Assembly: GCA_034096865.1 (NCBI GenBank)
Contig: JAWQFJ010016874.1
Coordinates: 2,501 to 21,690 of the forward strand
From: Theodoxus fluviatilis
Lineage: Eukaryota > Mollusca > Gastropoda > Cycloneritida > Neritidae
DNA: 19,190 bases
Reading direction: 5' to 3'
Of this stretch, positions 1 through 8,832 are shown in pieces. The notes beneath the pieces are model-generated. The model saw nothing but the letters and a program-made list of their open reading frames with translations, ran no database searches and was not told the DNA's origin. The stretch's first letter is position 1, and each line of letters starts with the position of its first letter. The position numbers and the translations under genes were made by a program.

Positions 1-177
1 AACAACGACGATGACGATGACCACAATAATGACAATGACAACAACGACGATGACGACGACGATGACAGTAACAACTGTGACAACAATAACGACAACGACG
101 ACAACAACGACAACGGCGATGACAACGACAAAAACAACGATGATGACGAGGACGACGAGAGCAAGGACGAAGGCTGA
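1..177 (+). repeat. AAY/GAY trinucleotide tract, possibly the end of an Asn/Asp-rich coding exon
   Basis: The tract is made almost entirely of AAC, AAT, GAC and GAT triplets. Read from base 1 it is open for 58 codons of Asn and Asp, becomes richer in Glu, Lys and Ser near its end, and stops at TGA 175-177. There is no Met in this frame. It could be the C-terminal tail of a gene lying left of the window, or simply a degenerate trinucleotide microsatellite. The other open frame gives a poly-Thr/Met peptide that is only its shadow. The coding reading is an inference. Confidence 0.5.
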
Positions 178-300
178 GATGCATTCTGTGGCCATGTCCA
201 CACCACCCGAGGCGGCTCTGGCTCCTCGCGGCCCAGTGATGCGTTGCTTAGCCGGCCTAGTTTGCAAGTATAGGCCGACGTCAACATGTATTTAACATTT

Positions 301-1980
301 GACTGCCTATACATCTGCTTTCATAGTGTTGACACATGTTGACTGCCTATACATCTGCTTTCATAGTGTTGACACATGTTGACTGCCTATACATCTGCTT
401 TCATAGTGTTGACACATGTTGACTGCCTATACATCTGCTTTCATAGTGTTGACACATGTTGACTGCCTATACATCTGCTGTCATAGTGTTGACACACGTT
501 GACTGCCTATACATCTGCTTTCATAGTGTTGACACATGTTGACTGTCTATACATCTGCTTTCATAGTGGTGACACATGTTGACTGCCTATACATCTGCTT
601 TCATAGTGTTGACACATGTTGACTGTCTATACATCTGCTTTCATAGTGGTGACACATGTTGACTGCCTATACATCTGCTTTCATAGTGTTGACACATGTT
701 GACTGCCTATACATCTGCTTTCATAGTGTTGACACATGTTGACTGCCTATACATCTGCTTTCATAGTGTTGACATATGTTGACTGTCTATACATCTGCTT
801 TCATAGTGGTGACACATGTTGACTGCCTATACATCTGCTTTCATAGTGTTGACACATGTTGACTGTCTATACATCTGCTTTCATAGTGGTGACACATGTT
901 GACTGCCTATACATCTGCTTTCATAGTGTTGACACATGTTGACTGCCTATACATCTGCTTTCATAGTGTTGACACATGTTGACTGTCTATACATCTGCTT
1001 TCATAGTGTTGACACATGTTGACTTCCTATACATCTGCTTTCATAGTGTTGACACATGTTGACTGCCTATACATCTGCTTTCATAGTGTTGACACATGTT
1101 GACTGCCTATACGTCTGCTTTCATAGTGTTGACACATGTTGACTGCCTATACATCTGCTTTCATAGTGTTGACACATGTTGACTGCCTATACATCTGCTT
1201 TCATAGTGTTGACACATGTTGACTGCCTATACATCTGCTTTCATAGTGGTGACACATGTTGACTGTCTATACGTCTGCTTTCATAGTGGTGACACATGTT
1301 GACTGCCTATACATCTGCTTTCATAGTGTTGACACATGTTGACTGTCTATACGTCTGCTTTCATAGTGTTGACACATGTTGACTGCCTATACATCTGCTT
1401 TCATAGTGTTGACACATGTTGACTGCCTATACATCTGCTTTCATAGTGTTGACACATATTGACTGCCTATACATCTGCTTTCATAGTGTTGACACATGTT
1501 GACTGCCTATACGTCTGCTTTCATAGTGTTGACACATGTTGACTGCCTATACCTCTGCTTTCATAGTGTTGACACATGTTGACTGTCTATACGTCTGCTT
1601 TCATAGTGTTGACACATGTTGACTGCCTATACGTCTGCTTTCATAGTGTTGACACATGTTGACTGCCTATACATCTGCTTTCATAGTGTTGACACATGTT
1701 GACTGTCTATACGTCTGCTTTCATAGTGTTGACACATGTTGACTGCCTATACATCTGCTTTCATAGTGTTGACACATGTTGACTGTCTATACGTCTGCTT
1801 TCATAGTGTTGACACATGTTGACTGCCTATACATCTGCTTTCATAGTGTTGACACATGTTGACTGCCTATACATCTGCTTTCATAGTGTTGACACATGTT
1901 GACTGCCTATACATCTGCTTTCATAGTGTTGACACATGTTGACTGCCTATACATCTGCTTTCATAGTGTTGACACATGTT
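301..1980. repeat. Minisatellite, 42 tandem units of exactly 40 bp
   Basis: The unit begins GACTGCCTATACATCTGCTT and continues TCATAGTGTTGACACATGTT. All 42 units are exactly 40 bp long and most match the consensus or differ at one to three sites. Recurrent variants are GACTGT for GACTGC, GTGGT for GTGTT, and ACGTC for ACATC. The 40-bp period is not a multiple of three and stop codons recur, so the array is not coding. The unit contains GTTGAC twice, around ACACAT. Unique sequence resumes at 1981, where a 12-bp perfect palindrome GCAAGATCTTGC lies at 1999-2010. Confidence 0.98.
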
Positions 1981-2103
1981 GACGCTGGCCTATTCCTCGC
2001 AAGATCTTGCAAGGTTCCTAGCGTAGGCAACGTGCCCATGATGCCGTGGAAGTCCTTGTGGAGTCACGTCAACAATAACGTGATGAGGGCTTTATGTCCA
2101 AAC

Positions 2104-2703
2104 CTGGATGAACGAACGAATGAATGAACGAACGAACGAATGAATGAACAAATGAATGAAATAATGATCAAATGGAAGAATGAATGAATAAATAATGGAT
2201 GAATGAAGGGACAAATGAATAAATGAGCGAATGGATGAACAAATGAATGAACAAATTGATGAATGAACACATTAATGAGTGAATAAACATGTAGATGAAT
2301 GAATGCATAGATGAATGGATGAATGCACAAATAAATGAATAGATAAATCAATGGATTAATGAACGAACGAACGAATGAATAAACAAAGGAATGAATGAAT
2401 GAATTAATAAATAAGCGAATGGATGAACAAATGAATAAATGAGCGAATGGATGAACACATGAGTAAACAAATGAATGATAAACACATTAATGAGTGAATA
2501 AACATGTAGATGAATGAATGCATAGATGAATGGATGAATGCACAAATAAATGAATAGATAAATCAATGGATTAAGGAACGAACGAACGAACGAATGAATA
2601 AACAAACGAATGAATGAATGAATAAATGAATGAATGAATGAATGAATGAATGAACGAATGAATGAGCGAGCAAATGAATGGGTCAAGGAATGCGTGAATG
2701 AAT
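2104..2703. repeat. Degenerate GAAT/GAAC tetranucleotide satellite with an internal 215-bp duplication
   Basis: About 600 bp of GAAT, GAAC, GGAT and AAAT quartets. A less regular segment containing ACATGTAGATGAATGAATGC recurs with an offset of 215 bp: it starts near 2268 and again near 2483, and runs about 120 bp with few differences. This shows a segmental duplication on top of the tetranucleotide slippage. The two minus-strand reading frames of about 100 residues across it (Phe/Ile/His/Ser-rich) follow from the repeat and are not genes. Confidence 0.93.
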
Positions 2704-2797
2704 AATGACAGAAATAATGAAGTTTTATGGTCCATAAGCCTTAGTGAGCTGTGTAAGGCCTCACACTACATGATCACTTTTTTTTCGATGGAGAATC

Positions 2798-2803
2798 TTT
2801 ATT
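2798..2803 (-). terminator. LINE polyadenylation signal AATAAA
   Basis: TTTATT on the plus strand reads AATAAA on the minus strand. It lies 12 bases before the terminal run of eight A (2778-2785), the normal spacing between a polyadenylation signal and an added tail. This marks the 3' end of the LINE. CR1 and L2 elements more often end in a short microsatellite than in poly(A), so this ending is worth noting. Confidence 0.7.
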
Positions 2804-2987
2804 CAGAAAGATAAACAAGTTATTATTATGTACAGTATTAAAAATAGAAAAAATGTATATATACATGTCTAAAACTGAATGGGCAGCTGAACCTTTCGAA
2901 ACGTCTATAGAAGGACATGTTCACTCTCCTGTCTAGCTGAAACAGAGAGGAAAAAAGAGGAATAGCTAAAAATGGGGGGAAGGAGCA

Positions 2988-4643
2988 TTAGAAAAGGGCA
3001 TTTACGAAACAGACCGCGTCACCCGCGAGAGGAGAGGCATAACAAGAAGCTAAGAGAGTCGGCAGGATGTATGTATGTATTTTCATTTTTTCTGCGCCAT
3101 TATCACGATAAACATGCTCATGGCGCGACAAGACGAAATAAAAAATTTTGAGGCCAGTTTTAAATGCGGCCAAGGATGGACTAACCCTCAGACCCTCAGG
3201 AAGTTGGTTCCAGAGTCTCGGTCCAACAACGCTGAAGGAGCGGTCACCGAAGCTCCGTAACCTTGTTTGTGTGACAATCAAGAGTCTTCTTTTTGAGGAA
3301 CGGAGATTCCTTGTGGGGTTGTGAGGTCTAAGGAGTTCTCCGAGGTAGGTTGGGGCTTCACCAGTTTCACACTTAAACACGATGGAGAGGGTCTTAAATT
3401 CCACCTGTTGGCGAACTGGAAGCCAATGAAGGTCACTGAGAACAGGGGTTATGCGAGCCCACCTCGGCAGTCGCTTCACTACCCTAGCTGCAGAATTCTG
3501 AAGACGCTGAAGTTTCTGCAATTGACCGTTGGTTGCAGCAGTCAGCAGACTGTTGCAGTAATCAAGATGGGACAGCACAAGAGTCACCGCCAGGGCTGCT
3601 GCAGTCTTTTCAGTCAGACAATCCCTGATACTCCAAATGCGGTGTAGGTGCATGTAGCCTGAGGAGATGATTTTACGAATTTGGAGGTCTGGTGACAAGT
3701 TTTGATCTAACATGACCCCGAGATATTTCGCACTTGTGGCAAATGCTATGTTCGCCCCCGCTATGTTAATATGTGTTTCTCTGATCAATTGCCTGCTTTT
3801 TTCCCTACCAATGAGAATCACTTCAGTCTTGTCTTCATTCAGTTTGAGGTGATTGGCCGACATCCATTCCTTGATGTCACTACAGCAGTTTTGCACTGTG
3901 GACTTGTTCACCGCGAAGGCTTCATGATCTGGTTTGGAAGCCATGTAGATCATAGTGTCGTCGGCGAATAGATGGTGAGGGATGCCGTGTTGGTCGATGC
4001 GCTCGCTCAGGGGTTGCGTGTAAATTGAATACAGGAGAGGTCCCAAGATTGATCCCTGCGGTACTCCACAAGTGAGAGAAAGGTCTTTTGATGATGACTC
4101 CTCTATCTTCACCTTTTGTGATCTCCCCGTCAAGTAGCTCGCGAACCAGTTTAGGGCGGTGGATGATATGCCAAAGCTCCTCAATCTGGCTATGAGTGTG
4201 TCGTGGTCAATGGTGTCGAAAGCCGCTGAAAGGTCGAGTAGCACTACAAGGACTACCTCATCGCGATCGACTGCATGGAGTAAGTCATTCAGGACTCGCA
4301 AGAGTGCAGTTTCAGGCCTGTGGTGTGCCCTATATGCTGACTGAAACCTGGGAAGCAGATTGTGCGAGCTTAAAAACTCTATGAGGCGAATAGACACTGC
4401 TTTCTCAACAACCTTGGAGAGAAAGCTCAGGTTGGAAACCGGTCGATAGTTGGCGAGGTTATTAGGATCAGCGCCTGCTTTCTTGAGGAGGGGTTTCACC
4501 AATGCCTTTTTGAGGCTCATGGGAAACTGTCCGTGTCTCAAGGAATGGTTGACGATGTCCGTTATTACAGGTAGAAGGACATCAAGGCAAGTGAGAAGCA
4601 ATTTGGTGGGGATTGGGTCGAGTTCGCATGTGGTTGGTTTCAT
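2988..4643 (-). CDS. LINE reverse transcriptase (CR1/L2-like), RT core and C-terminal domain
   Basis: A 551-residue open frame. Recognisable RT blocks, in order, are CELDPIPTKLL (about residues 6-16), NYRPVSNLSFLSK (65-77), DLSAAFDT with the first catalytic Asp (137-144), GVPQGSILGPLLY (193-205) and FADD with the catalytic Asp pair (226-229). Then come HLKLNEDKTE (265-274) and the C-terminal LSHLDYCNSLL (358-368) and DLHWLPV (404-410), typical of this LINE group. The product would copy element RNA at a nicked genomic target. The Met at 4643 is only the first in this frame: family homology continues upstream in other frames, so this is the 3' part of a longer ORF2. No stop or frameshift lies within the RT core, suggesting a fairly recent insertion, but with the endonuclease missing it could not act by itself. 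Confidence 0.9.
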   Translation of the reverse strand: MKPTTCELDPIPTKLLLTCLDVLLPVITDIVNHSLRHGQFPMSLKKALVKPLLKKAGADPNNLANYRPVSNLSFLSKVVEKAVSIRLIEFLSSHNLLPRFQSAYRAHHRPETALLRVLNDLLHAVDRDEVVLVVLLDLSAAFDTIDHDTLIARLRSFGISSTALNWFASYLTGRSQKVKIEESSSKDLSLTCGVPQGSILGPLLYSIYTQPLSERIDQHGIPHHLFADDTMIYMASKPDHEAFAVNKSTVQNCCSDIKEWMSANHLKLNEDKTEVILIGREKSRQLIRETHINIAGANIAFATSAKYLGVMLDQNLSPDLQIRKIISSGYMHLHRIWSIRDCLTEKTAAALAVTLVLSHLDYCNSLLTAATNGQLQKLQRLQNSAARVVKRLPRWARITPVLSDLHWLPVRQQVEFKTLSIVFKCETGEAPTYLGELLRPHNPTRNLRSSKRRLLIVTQTRLRSFGDRSFSVVGPRLWNQLPEGLRVSPSLAAFKTGLKIFYFVLSRHEHVYRDNGAEKMKIHTYILPTLLASCYASPLAGDAVCFVNALF

Positions 4644-5020
4644 TTTGACTATGATTTTTGCAGTTCGTCTGGTGAGAAAAGTTTCACCTCAGTCAAGAAA
4701 TGATGGTGTGGACGTGACTGAGATGTGGTGCCAGATGAGCTCATTGGGATTGATTTCTTAATTGTCAATTTTTTCTTTGAAAAAAAGACCAAACTCATTC
4801 GCCTTTTCATTATGTGACTGTCCTGATTGCACATAGGAGTCATTCGTCTTTCCTAGAAGACCTGACAGCAAGTGAGACCTGGCCCTGGGGTTCCCGGATC
4901 GTTCTTGGATTTTCTGATGAAAGTAACCGGCTTTTGCTTGACGTATGGCTTTTTTGAGTTTATTTTTCTCTGCTACATACAACTGCTTGTGCACAGTTAG
5001 ATTGTACTTCCGCCATTGCC
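4644..5020 (-). pseudogene. Frameshifted 5' part of the LINE ORF2 (endonuclease-RT linker)
   Basis: ORF2 homology continues upstream of the RT frame in two other frames. From about 5020 to 4758 one frame carries WRKYNLTVHKQLYV, AIRQAKAGYFHQKI and NEFGLFFKEKIDN, then stops at TAA. The next frame takes over with KKSIPMSSSG and runs to LFSPDELQKS, where it meets TAG at 4649-4651. The RT frame continues from there with KIIVKM. The second shift sits on a run of five A on the minus strand (T run 4655-4659), a usual place for a one-base indel. Two independent frameshifts make this copy non-functional unless they are assembly errors. Confidence 0.8.
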
Positions 5021-5200
5021 CCTAACGATGGCGAGGGAGGTGCCCTGGGTGAGCCAGTCCCACTTTCTAGTCCACTAGAGACTTCGCCTACCGGCGAAAG
5101 TGTCTCTAGCCCAGTTGACATCACCTGATGGAAGATTTTCGTCCTAAATATGCATGAGGAGGTCACGAGAGGCTTGTGGGATAGCCGATCTGCTCCCTGA
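5021..5200. other. Unidentified segment upstream of the LINE, with a strong hairpin at 5075-5109
   Basis: After LINE homology ends, about 180 bp resemble neither the LINE protein nor the AT-rich flank. The segment contains an inverted repeat. CTAGAGAC (5075-5082) pairs with GTCTCTAG (5102-5109), and TTCGCC (5083-5088) pairs with GGCGAA (5093-5098). The loop is TACC and there is a three-base bulge on the right arm. It may be a different repeat (SINE or MITE) into which the LINE inserted, or LINE 5' UTR joined by a deletion. No tRNA-like A and B boxes were recognised. Confidence 0.5.
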
Positions 5201-5418
5201 CATACGCCGTTAAAGTAGTTCTAGGACTATTTCGCACAAAACTCACAATTTACTCTTGTTGAGGCAATAAACAAAGGTTTATTCGATAAAATAAAATGTT
5301 TGTGTTTAAATGGAAACAAGTTTCGACATCTGAATGATTTCTGTAAAATATGGTGAAAAAAATAGTATCAGAACGAACTATTTTTGGCACAATGCTATAA
5401 TGCAAAGGGTTAAGTCTA
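5200..5418. other. AT-rich unique sequence, no gene seen
   Basis: This stretch contains an AATAAA-like motif near 5267 and short A or T runs. No reading frame of interest and no repeat structure were found. Confidence 0.5.
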
Positions 5419-5805
5419 TTACGCATTCATTGCAAACTGTGCCAGAGTCACGTGACTCGGGTTCACAGAATGCCAGCCCCGTTCCCTTGGGTCGTCGATG
5501 ACTGTGGCGACTTTGTCACCGAGGCAGCGGAGGAAGTCGCGGGTAGATGGACCGAAGACACCCGACGTCTCGACCACGACCGGCTGGATGTCGTATCAAT
5601 GTCACTTGAACTGGTAACTTAGAGCAGGAGCAAGTCGGGTCTCAATGACTCTGGCTGTTTGCCTTGCACGAAGAGCTTTGGGAGACATGCTGGATCTAGT
5701 CCCATCCCCAAACCACAGGGGCACGTTTCCATTGAAAAGTAACAAAACTCTTACTTGGTATGGAGTGCTTAGTGTGGAACTGATCTCATAATGTCTGGAA
5801 TTCAC
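5419..5805 (-). pseudogene. Broken coding relic of unknown family, probably from a retroelement
   Basis: One minus-strand frame stays protein-like from 5805 to TAA at 5419-5421, apart from two TGA codons close together at 5602-5604 and 5596-5598. Upstream of them are VPLWFGDGTR and ARVIETRLAPAL. Downstream are IQPVVVETSGVFG, TRDFLRCLGDKVATV and DDPRERGWH. The pattern 'P-V-V-E-T-G ... fLr.lg' reminds me of the C-terminal segments of some retroelement ORFs in invertebrate genomes, but I cannot name the family. Upstream of 5805 the frame closes at once with TGA. The fact that a single phase holds across both stops is the main argument that this was once coding. Confidence 0.45.
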
Positions 5806-6339
5806 TATTCAAGCACCTCACGGAAGAATGCGTATCAAGTTACTGACAACTTGTGATCTGGAATTCATTAGCTGGAGTGTAGATCGTCCCCTGCTTGCTT
5901 GTTTGTTTTTCGGAGCAGTTAAATATGGTCTGAACGATGTAAGCAGATCTTCTCACCTCTTAGATCTAGCTTAAGCTATCTCAGCTTATCTCTTCAAAGG
6001 CACAAAAACAGAATAAATCTGACAACAGTTTTTTCCCCACAAACACTGATAATCTGACCCATGACATGCTATGGACCAATCGTTTCATTTATTTCGGTAT
6101 CACTGTACACTACTCTTCCTGTCCAGTCACAGAGTGTCACACGACTGAGGGCTGACTCAGCGCCTAATCAGCACGACACATTTGCGTATATCCCGTCGTC
6201 CGCCCATCCACACTAAAAGCAGAACACATAAAAGGATCACGAACCTCTCTGCTAATAGACCACAGGGAGAGATTGTCAGGGATTTAGCAGTTGTGATCTT
6301 CAACACTCTTCTCTACTCGCACCTTCCAACTTTGATTCG
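5806..6339. other. Intergenic region upstream of the acidic/RRM gene
   Basis: No convincing coding frame is present. The 66-residue frame at 6182-6382 has no recognisable features and overlaps the next gene. The region probably holds the promoter and 5' UTR of the gene starting at 6340. Confidence 0.5.
6227..6234 (+). promoter_or_regulatory. Possible TATA box (CATAAAAG)
   Basis: CATAAAAG lies about 105 bp before the ATG at 6340. A TATA element here would place transcription start near 6257 and leave a 5' UTR of about 80 bases. Only the motif and its spacing support this, and such motifs occur often by chance. Confidence 0.25.
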
Positions 6340-7797
6340 ATGGACGAGGAAGACCAGGCACCTTCGTGCTGTCTACAACTGATGGGACGGTCAGGAAGGG
6401 AGGAGGAGGAAAGCAAAACGGAGCAAGGCTCAAGTGGTGACGACGCCCGCCACAGCAAGCGAGACGCCCGAGAAAGTCCAGGTGAAGGTAAGAGCACAAC
6501 GCAGGTAGAGGCAGGTGACACGTCCAGCCGCTGTGGGGCGAGCCCTTCCTCTCCACCACAAGACGAGAAGGTCCTCGCTGAGCAGAAATTGACAATGGAT
6601 GTGTCAGTCGAAGAGAGAAAGAGCGCGACTGAAGAACGTGTGCTAGATAAGGCAATAGTGAACACGAAATCGCGTGGTGACATGTCTTCGCTGTGTGCAG
6701 TGGAGAAGGACAGCACTACAGTGCACGATGATGAGAAATCAGCACTTCGGACTGAGGTGAAAACTCGTCCTACGAATGTTAAAGGCGACGACCGCAAGAA
6801 AGAGAGCGGGAGTGATGGGAACGAGGCTACAATCGATGAGGCGAATGACGGAGAGGATGTCAAACCACTAGCGGTTCAAAAGATCGACTTTGTGCAGACT
6901 GACGAAGAAACAGTTCCTCACCGTGAAGTAGAAGTTTCCACATCAGCAAATCCTGGACGTGACAACACGGAAAATAGTCATGACCAAGAGACCTCCTGTG
7001 AGAGAGCGATGAGTGTTGTGACTGGCGGAAGCGTGGAGTACAAGGAAGTGCAGTCAGGTGGCGTGATGACACGCAGGACCGAAGAGCTGTCTTCACTGCC
7101 AGGGAACGGGGGCAATCAGCACAACACAGAGGGCGGTGACCATAATGCTTCCCCTCCCTCTACACAACAAGCATGTGTCGGACGATGCACAGAGACTCAC
7201 GACACAGCTTTTGACGACTCTACTCAGCCGCAAGGGGTGCCTTCCACGGGAACAGAGCAATACCGTGTTCGTGAAAATTCAGTGCAAGGCAACGACAAGA
7301 CGACGATGCCCACGATTCATCCAAAAGAAACAGGAGCATCGACGAATGAACGCAAAGAGGAAAGTTGTCAAGGTGTCGAAGGTGCAAATACATCCCACGC
7401 AGATGAACCTGAGACCTCGAACCATGCAGACGGCAGCAAAATATTTCAGGAGGAAGTTGATGACAACATGGTTCCCACGACAGCTTCAGTGACGGACGGT
7501 GAAATGGAAGGTGCTATGAATAAGACTGAAGTGGACAAAGGGGGAAAACAAAAGGAGTCAGCCAGAGGAACAGAAGAGACAGAAGTCAGTGATATTACTG
7601 AGAGCAACACTATATTGGAGACTTTGAGGCCACAAGAAGAAACTCCAGAAGACAATGATAGAGGCAATAAGAAGGAGGTCGAAAAGCAGGAGGAGGAGGG
7701 ACAGGAGAAGGAAGAAGACAAGAAAAAGGTAGAGGAGGAGAAAAAGGAGAAGGAGGACAAGGAGGAGAAGCAGCAACATCAGCAGCAGGAGGAGTAG
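6340..7797 (+). CDS. Acidic disordered N-terminal region of the RRM gene
   Basis: A 485-codon frame starting MDEEDQAP, with G at +4 of the ATG. Residues 1 to about 440 are rich in Glu, Asp, Ser, Thr, Lys and Gly and almost lack hydrophobic runs, so they are expected to be disordered. No signal peptide, membrane segment or catalytic motif is visible. From about residue 445 it becomes a Glu/Lys run (QEKEEDKKKVEEEKKEKED), then a Gln/Glu run, and ends at TAG 7795-7797. That TAG interrupts GAG/CAG codons which continue in the same frame, so it looks like a GAG-to-TAG change rather than the natural end. Possible roles such as chromatin or RNA binding are inferred only from acidity and the downstream RRM. 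Confidence 0.6.
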   Translation: MDEEDQAPSCCLQLMGRSGREEEESKTEQGSSGDDARHSKRDARESPGEGKSTTQVEAGDTSSRCGASPSSPPQDEKVLAEQKLTMDVSVEERKSATEERVLDKAIVNTKSRGDMSSLCAVEKDSTTVHDDEKSALRTEVKTRPTNVKGDDRKKESGSDGNEATIDEANDGEDVKPLAVQKIDFVQTDEETVPHREVEVSTSANPGRDNTENSHDQETSCERAMSVVTGGSVEYKEVQSGGVMTRRTEELSSLPGNGGNQHNTEGGDHNASPPSTQQACVGRCTETHDTAFDDSTQPQGVPSTGTEQYRVRENSVQGNDKTTMPTIHPKETGASTNERKEESCQGVEGANTSHADEPETSNHADGSKIFQEEVDDNMVPTTASVTDGEMEGAMNKTEVDKGGKQKESARGTEETEVSDITESNTILETLRPQEETPEDNDRGNKKEVEKQEEEGQEKEEDKKKVEEEKKEKEDKEEKQQHQQQEE

Positions 7798-8832
7798 GAG
7801 CAGCAGCAGCAGGAAGAGGAGGAGCAGCAGCAGCAGCAGGATGAGGAGAAGCAGCAGGAGGAGGAGGAGAAGCAGCAGCAGGAGGAGGAGCAGCAGCAGC
7901 AGGAGGATGAGGAGAAGCAGCAGGAGGAGGAGGAGCAGCAGCAGGAGAAGAAACAGCAGGAGGAGGAGGAGGAACAGCAGGAGGAGGAGGAGCAGCAGCA
8001 GGAGAACCACCACCAACAGCAGCAGATGGAGGAGGCAGCAGCAGCAGGAGGAGGAGGAGCAGCAGCAGCAGCAGCAGCAGGAGGAGGAGCAGCAGCAGCA
8101 GCAGGAGGAGGAGGAGGAGGAGGACGACGACGACGACGAAGACGAGGAAGACAAGGAAGAGAAGGAGAAAAACAAGGAGAGGGATGACAAGGAGGAGAAC
8201 AAGGAGAAGGACAAGGAGAAGAATGAGGAGAACAAAGAGAAGGACAAGGAAGAGAAAGATAAGGAAGGCAAGGAGGAAGACAAGGAGGAGAACAAGGAAA
8301 AATACAAGGAGGAAGACGAGGAAGACGATGAGGAAAAGGAGAAGGAAGAGAACAAGGAGAAGGACGAAGAGAAGGAAGACAAGGAGAAGGACAAGGAGAA
8401 GGACGAAGAGGAAGAAGACAAGGAAGACAAGGAGGAAAACAAGACAAAGGACAAGGATGAGGAAGACGAGGAAGACAAGGATGACAAAAAGGAGGAGGAA
8501 AACAAGAAGAAGGGCAAGGAGGAGGAAGAAAAGGCTGAGAACAAGGAGAAGGAGAAGGAGGAAGACGAGAACAAAAAGGAAGACAAGAAGAGGGACGAGG
8601 AGGAGAAAAACAAGGAATACAAGGAGGAGAACAAGGAGAAGGACAAGCAGGAGGAAGACGAGGAAGACAAGGAGGAGAAGGAAGACAAAGATGACAAGGT
8701 GGAGGAGGAAGACGACGACGAGGAGGAGGAGCATGAGAGCATGAGGAGGAGAAGGAGGAAGCAGGAGCGAAGCAGAAGCAGGAGCAGGAGCAGAAGGACG
8801 ACGAGGACAAGGACAAGGACGACGACGACGAC
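7680..8832 (+). repeat. Purine-rich GAG/AAG/CAG/GAC coding microsatellite
   Basis: About 1.15 kb of nearly pure GAG, GAA, AAG, CAG, GAC and AAC triplets on the plus strand. The first part (to about 8105) is CAG/GAG and codes Gln/Glu. The middle is AAG/GAG/GAC/AAC and codes Lys/Glu/Asp/Asn in units like DKEENKEKDKE. The end returns to GAG/AAG/GAC. The best protein phase moves from frame 1 to frame 2 near 8035 and back to frame 1 near 8735. Reverse-strand Ser/Leu/Pro/Ala frames of up to 419 residues and the Arg-rich plus-strand frames are all shadows of this tract. The Lys/Glu periodicity could form a long charged single alpha helix. Confidence 0.9.

Larger units (their letters stand above)
2778..5020 (-). 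mobile_element. 5'-truncated non-LTR retrotransposon (LINE), CR1/L2-like
   Basis: A minus-strand LINE remnant of about 2.2 kb. In element order it contains the end of the linker between endonuclease and RT (from about 5020, with WRKYNLTV and AGYFHQK), a full RT core, a C-terminal domain, a 3' UTR of about 200 bp with AATAAA, and a terminal run of eight A (T run 2778-2785 on the plus strand). The endonuclease is absent. Homology stops near 5020, where a TAG lies in frame at 5022-5024. I found no convincing target-site duplication; the 3' flank reads GTGATCATGTAGTG on the minus strand. Assignment to the CR1/L2/Rex1 group rests on the RT motif style and needs a phylogeny. Confidence 0.85.

Noticed and set aside
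301..1980. Regular array considered as a CRISPR
   Set aside because: There are no unique spacers between constant repeats; every 40-bp unit is contiguous and nearly identical, as in a minisatellite.
2064..2686. Two minus-strand Phe/Ile/His/Ser-rich frames that look membrane-like
   Set aside because: They follow the GAAT/GAAC repeat period; the apparent hydrophobic helix pattern is a repeat artefact.
3075..4761. Several plus-strand frames of 61-108 residues opposite the LINE RT
   Set aside because: Shadows of the minus-strand RT, which carries all the conserved motifs.
8184..8744. Plus-strand Arg/Thr/Lys frame of 186 residues resembling a protamine
   Set aside because: Third phase of the same purine tract; Arg comes from AGG and AGA read out of the Glu/Lys phase.
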